Source: Lingula anatina (Eukaryota > Brachiopoda > Lingulata > Lingulida > Lingulidae). From it: DNA of 35,242 bases. Location: the NCBI RefSeq assembly GCF_001039355.2, contig NW_019775598.1, forward strand, positions 265,524 to 300,765. Reading direction: 5' to 3'. Of this stretch, positions 30,808 to 35,242 are shown piece after piece (position 1 is the first letter of the stretch; each line of letters opens with the position of its first letter). The notes below the pieces were generated by a model that had not been told where the DNA came from, did not search any database, and saw nothing but the letters and a program-made list of their open reading frames with translations. A program made the position numbers and the translations under genes.

Positions 30808-33117
30808 ATGATCTAGAGAACATTCTTTAGTGCATTGTTTTAAATGAAAATAAAAAGTGGGTCTCATCACTGGAAATAAAAAGGAAAACTGTTGGAAATG
30901 CTGTCAAAAGTTGTTTTTGGGTACATTAATTACATCTCATTACCATACTGCCCATATATCAGATATTAAACAATTGATGCAGAAATTTAATGATATCATT
31001 CTATATGCTGCATTGCACAATAATACATCTGTGAGATGGACTGATGATAATCTTACACAACATGCACTATTTAGCTCTGTATATTTCTTTAGCTTGAGAG
31101 ACCACTTAAAGTGCATCATTACATTACTGTTATGTCTTGTTTGTTCAAGCACTTCAACATCCACACACTGAATAATCATTTCCCTTTCTGTTCACATTGG
31201 AAAGATGTGTTGGCAAAGCTTGTTTTCATAACTGAAGACTAAAAACATTTTCTCTTCTTGAAGGAGAAACCTTTTGGTATTTGTGGCACTACATGGAGAA
31301 ATATTAGCAAGATGGGACTGACATGGTGTGTCGATACTACCAAACATCTGTCAAAATTTACAACTCATGGTATCCAAATGGGCGGGTAGAAAATCCCAGA
31401 TGGGACAGATTTAAACAACTTAGTCCTACTCCCAATTTTCTTGCTCTTTCAAAGCCAATCTACAAGGAAGACATGTTGCTGTGTTTATCTGTCTCATTTA
31501 GCTGAAAGAAGGCATTGGGGGTTTCCAATTATAGACATTGCCAACTAGACTAAGGCACTGGCAGTATATTGGTATATCACTACGCTCTATGTTGAACTCT
31601 ACGGGGACATACCTGAGCTAAAAGATATTGTAATCATGGTAATTTCCCAAAGCTACAAGTAATTTTGGATATTTCTCATGGTTATCCTGAAATTAATCTG
31701 GCAGTTAGTCTTTTAATATAGAGTGGGAGGAACAGATTTTACAACTGATTTGAATGTTTCAGGGACCTTGAGTTTTAAGACAAATCAGGGTTTTATACAT
31801 TTTTACTATCTCTCCCTAGAAGAGGTGGGTTGGGGGGTTGAGGGGGGGGGGTATTCAGTGTAGTTCTCTGAGCATCTCCACATTGCCAGCTGAAATCTGG
31901 ATCACCTCCAGGAGTAATTACATTGATCAATACGTAGAATGGACACATCAGATACGCCTGAAAACCAATTAATTTTGCTATTTGTACAACCAGTAATTAG
32001 CTATCATCTTATTGGCCCAGTATTGATGTAAGGGTTGTTATGCTCAGTCAGTTAGTAAATCAAGGTTTTCCATTGTAATCTTTTGTCTTGTTCAGACTTA
32101 TTTCAGCATCAGAATAGCTTTTAGACTATTAATCCTGGGAGAAAACACTCGCAATGCTGAAGTTACCAATTGTATTTATGAATATTGGGGATTTCTTTTT
32201 ATCATGATTTTCTTTGTTTTCTGGTGACATGCTGTAATATAGCAGCCAAAAGGTTATAATGATACGTAAATGACACAACTAAATTTATATAATGAACTAT
32301 ATCATTTTTAGTAATACAATCACATATTTTAAATGATATAACTTTTGCAAACCTGCTCAGCATCTGTCACTTTAAGTTAAAAAAACAGGTATAATAGTTG
32401 TATTTGTTGACTGTAATTTGCTTATTTTCAAGAGTTGGTTTGACCTAAAATTAATTCTAGTAACCAAAGTCTAATTAACCAATTTTACATTTTTTTTATC
32501 AATCACAGTGATTTATTTATTTATTCATTTTTGAAAAATGCCGTACCAATTAAGATCTGCATGTTTAAAAAATCATTCAAAAGAAAAAAAAAGATACTGA
32601 AAGAGGATTTTCCTATCAAATATCTGGAAGTTGGTGCTGAAACAATTCATTTTTTTTCTTAAAAGCACTAACTTCATTTTTCAAAAGAATATAAAAAAGT
32701 AACATGTTCTGTTTGCAATATTTTCATTTACTAGTTTTGCAGAACCAATAAATTTATTCTTTATAGATAATCTTATGAAGCCTGGGTTTTGTGATGGATT
32801 CAAAACTGACTAATGAAGCCTGCCAGATGTTTCCAAGAAAAGAAAGAAAAAAAAAACAGTTCGATACAACCAAATGTAATCACAGTTTATCCTTATAAAT
32901 AAGTAAGTAAAAGAATAAGACAAAGTAATGATTCTTTACTGGTAATCTTTTTCTAGCTAACAACAATTTAAAAAAGATTGAATCTTAATCCAGAAGAGTT
33001 TGAGATATTTTGAGTCAAACTGTAATCTCAGCAAGACTTTCATCTTCTCCAACAAGTCTTGCAAACACTTCTTCAAAATTAGAAAGAAAAAATCACAAAA
33101 AGAAAACTAATACTTAC
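30808..33117. other. no gene seen; presumed GPCR 5' UTR intron
   Basis: AT-rich sequence with short unconvincing open frames (for example 30857-31171). No domain, splice pair or strong repeat was recognised. A G-rich run lies at about 31825-31850. Confidence 0.4.
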
Positions 33118-33570
33118 AAATCAAGACTTAACCCAGGCAAAGTAATGTTCATGGCTCTCTGGTCTGAGGGTGGAAAAAATGCCATTTTCTTATCAAATCC
33201 TGTTCCTGTACTGAAGAAGTTCAAGAGAGTTCTTTTTGGTGACTTTGTTCAATAAGAAAATCCATTCATATCAAAGTTAACCATCGCTAACACCAACAGT
33301 AAGGAAGCAATTCCCAAGGACCCTGCCTTTGTAGTTTTGAGAAGAAACTCTGTGAAAAAAACCTTTTAACAGTTCCTTTCAAAGAATCCAAGAACTACAA
33401 GCTTGGCATGTTTCCACAAGAAAATCCAAGAACAACTAACTGGATTTCAATCCAATAGTAAAAATCCTGCTTAACAGATGTGCTAAGAATCTCCCAAGTC
33501 GCATTAAGAATCTCTAAGAATGAGGATAACTATAATTGCGTTCAGTCCATAAGCTGAATGAATCAATGAA
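33118..33570 (-). other. candidate 5' non-coding exon of the GPCR gene
   Basis: On the minus strand a strong donor (GATTT|GTAAGTA, plus strand 33111-33117) lies about 450 bases downstream of a TATA-like box at 33597-33604. Joined to the acceptor at 28262 this would be a 5' UTR exon with an intron of about 4.9 kb. Short upstream ATGs with early stops are present (for example ATGGACTGA). Only position and signals support it. Confidence 0.35.
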
Positions 33571-33596
33571 TGAGGCAGTCACAGCGGAAGGCTGGT

Positions 33597-33604
33597 CTTA
33601 TAAA
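33597..33604 (-). promoter_or_regulatory. TATA-like box upstream of candidate GPCR first exon
   Basis: The minus strand reads ACTTTATAAGACC, that is TTTATAAG, about 30 bases before the proposed start at about 33570. A chance match is possible in AT-rich DNA. Confidence 0.35.
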
Positions 33605-33821
33605 GTGGTAATTAGCATAGACCACTCCTCAACACACTGACTGGCTGCCGTACTGACTGGCTGGCGTGCTAGCTTGGCTCTAGTGCTGTAGAGGAGGTGG
33701 AGGTGGTTAGAAAATATAACCGATAAAATACGTTATTCGTCTGTTCAGACAAAAGTGAGAAAAAATCCCGAACTGGTTCATATCTTGCTGACCTATACAG
33801 ACAATCAAATATGCATACCTT

Positions 33822-33878
33822 GGGGTGGGAGTGGGTTTGGGGATGGGGGGTTGGGAGATCTTGGGAGGTGGGTGGGGC
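33822..33878 (+). other. G-quadruplex-prone G-rich stretch
   Basis: Eight or more G runs of three to six within 57 bases on the plus strand. It lies about 220 bases upstream of the candidate GPCR TATA box, on the opposite strand. Confidence 0.6.
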
Positions 33879-34521
33879 AGGAACCTGCGTCTCACATTGT
33901 CATGGTTACCAGCTTTTCCATATCAGATGCACAGTTCTAGCAAGCAATACTACAGCATTACAGTTGTTGATAATTGTTTCTGTAAATATGCCTATGCCTC
34001 AAATCTACAGATCAAATTATATTGTGGAGAATTCTTAAAGAGATAAATACAAGAGTGAAGAGGAGTTTAAATTTAAATAGTTTTATTTTATTAGTTTCAG
34101 TGGTGAAATTCTTTACCCAAACCAGTTTTTTTTTTTTTTTTTACTTATTCATATTTTGCCTGTATATGCGTTAACATGTGTAGACTTTCCCAGTGTAATT
34201 GCTGCCACTTGCTGTATGATGATAGATGGTGTAGGATGCGTCTGGTCAGTAATGACTCTCCTCTATGGATTTAAAATTGTAGAATTTCCCAGTGTGATTG
34301 ATGACAATTCTGTAACGCTTAAATGGAACTTTGGCAAATTCATCAGCAATGACACTCTTTTTACAAATTGAGATTATTTTGAAGAAATTCCCCAAATTAT
34401 TGCCAGCATTTTCTATCTCAGGGGGAGGTGGAGAATTTATTGAACTGAATTAGATTTTCTGAGGAGAAGGTTTGGAGGAATATTTGTTTTCACTTCAGGC
34501 ATTTCACCATGGTGATATACT
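33879..34521. other. no gene seen
   Basis: AT-rich with a T-run at 34127-34141. Open frames at 33755-34046 overlap in three phases and 34156-34371 has no family signature; none is called. Confidence 0.4.
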
Positions 34522-34752
34522 CAGTGGGGGATTTAAAGGGAAGGGGGTCAGGGGGGTTGGAACCCCCCCTTCAATTTCTGAAAAAAATCACACCAAAGGT
34601 TCCCTTTTCAAATTAGACTTTTGACTAGCTGATTCAAAGTTCTTAAAGGTTCTGTACCAAATGGCACCATTTGCCCTCTAAAACACCAACGAGGGGTGGA
34701 GGGTTGGCTTCGCATCCACGCCCCCATTCAAATAATTCTGGATCTGCCCCTG
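34522..34752. mobile_element. MITE-like element with hAT-like ends, family F
   Basis: The left end CAGTGGGGGATTTA pairs loosely with the reverse complement of the right end (CAGGGGCAGATCCAGAA). The interior carries GGGGTCAGGGGGGTTGGAAC and CCACGCCCCCATTCAAATAA, the composition of hAT-type non-autonomous repeats. It is a single copy here and the exact target duplication is unclear. Confidence 0.5.
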
Positions 34753-35242
34753 ATACTCGTACTAGTTATCATAAAATATATGTTACACTGAAAGTTAAGT
34801 TATAGAAATCAGTATTCCCTTCATTGAAGTGAGATAAAGTTGTCATCCCTTGTTCTTATTTCACATCTTCTGTGGACAACCATTAATTCACATTATTGAC
34901 GAGAGTTACACAACTCATTGGGGTGTTTATTGTTACATATTGGAATCGGTGGGTTATGTGAATGACGTCTCTTACACAAATTGGAAGGTCTTCAAGCAAA
35001 TGAAGAAGCTTAATTGGCATATATAGAGAGTGATGCTTTGGAAATACTTCTTAATCCTGTAAAACCCGTGAATAAAAAATATTTTTTGAGAAAAAAAATT
35101 AGAACATCTATAGCATTTTCAGTGTTGTACAGTAGAAGCTAACATTACACTTTCATGCCTTTGAAGCCTATCATGTGTAGTAATTTTTATTACATGTAGT
35201 TGGCAGGAAAATTATGGTTTCACAAAAATGATAGCATAATGA
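34753..35242. other. window end, no gene seen
   Basis: AT-rich sequence with no exon-like frame or clear repeat. Confidence 0.4.

Overview
The window is a piece of animal nuclear DNA. It has spliced genes with GT-AG introns, TATA boxes, AATAAA poly(A) signals, many microsatellites and many short inverted-repeat elements. The gene content fits a marine lophotrochozoan, most likely a mollusc: two small secreted galaxin-like dicysteine proteins, an alpha-tocopherol-transfer-type CRAL-TRIO protein, a CCDC90/MCUR1-type mitochondrial protein and a neuropeptide-type rhodopsin-family GPCR. The species assignment is an inference; nothing in the sequence proves it. I see no operon, CRISPR array, tRNA, rRNA or virus.

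Layout. 1-4830: two plus-strand galaxin-like genes in tandem. The first is only its last exon (153-378); the second is complete (3698-4458, two exons, TATA box at 3611). 5738-10800: a complete seven-coding-exon CRAL-TRIO gene, plus strand, 317 residues. Its introns carry MITEs, a GA microsatellite and a striking 4 x 75 bp repeat that copies one splice acceptor and the start of the following exon. 10800-13000: convergent intergenic space holding a three-level nest of inverted-repeat elements. 13010-16853: a seven-exon minus-strand CCDC90/MCUR1-like gene, 274 residues, with a 215 bp duplication that also copies a splice acceptor. 16900-26900: no firmly supported gene; it holds several inverted-repeat elements, a GAA-rich tract, and a 949 bp TIR element containing an exon-like segment on the minus strand. 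26987-28262: a minus-strand GPCR whose 424-residue coding region is one exon, preceded by a 5' UTR intron; a candidate first exon and TATA box lie at 33118-33604. 28300-35242: otherwise non-coding, with two further MITE-like elements and microsatellites.

The five genes show no shared pathway; they are neighbours only. The feature linking the window is mobile DNA. Several inverted-repeat families with different interiors share termini of the type GGGNGCATTC and, where boundaries are clear, 3 bp target duplications (TTA, TAA, possibly TAT). This points to mobilisation by one PIF/Harbinger-type transposase that is not encoded here. All gene models were assembled by eye from splice signals, phase matching and family resemblance. 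The phases close exactly in the three complete multi-exon genes.
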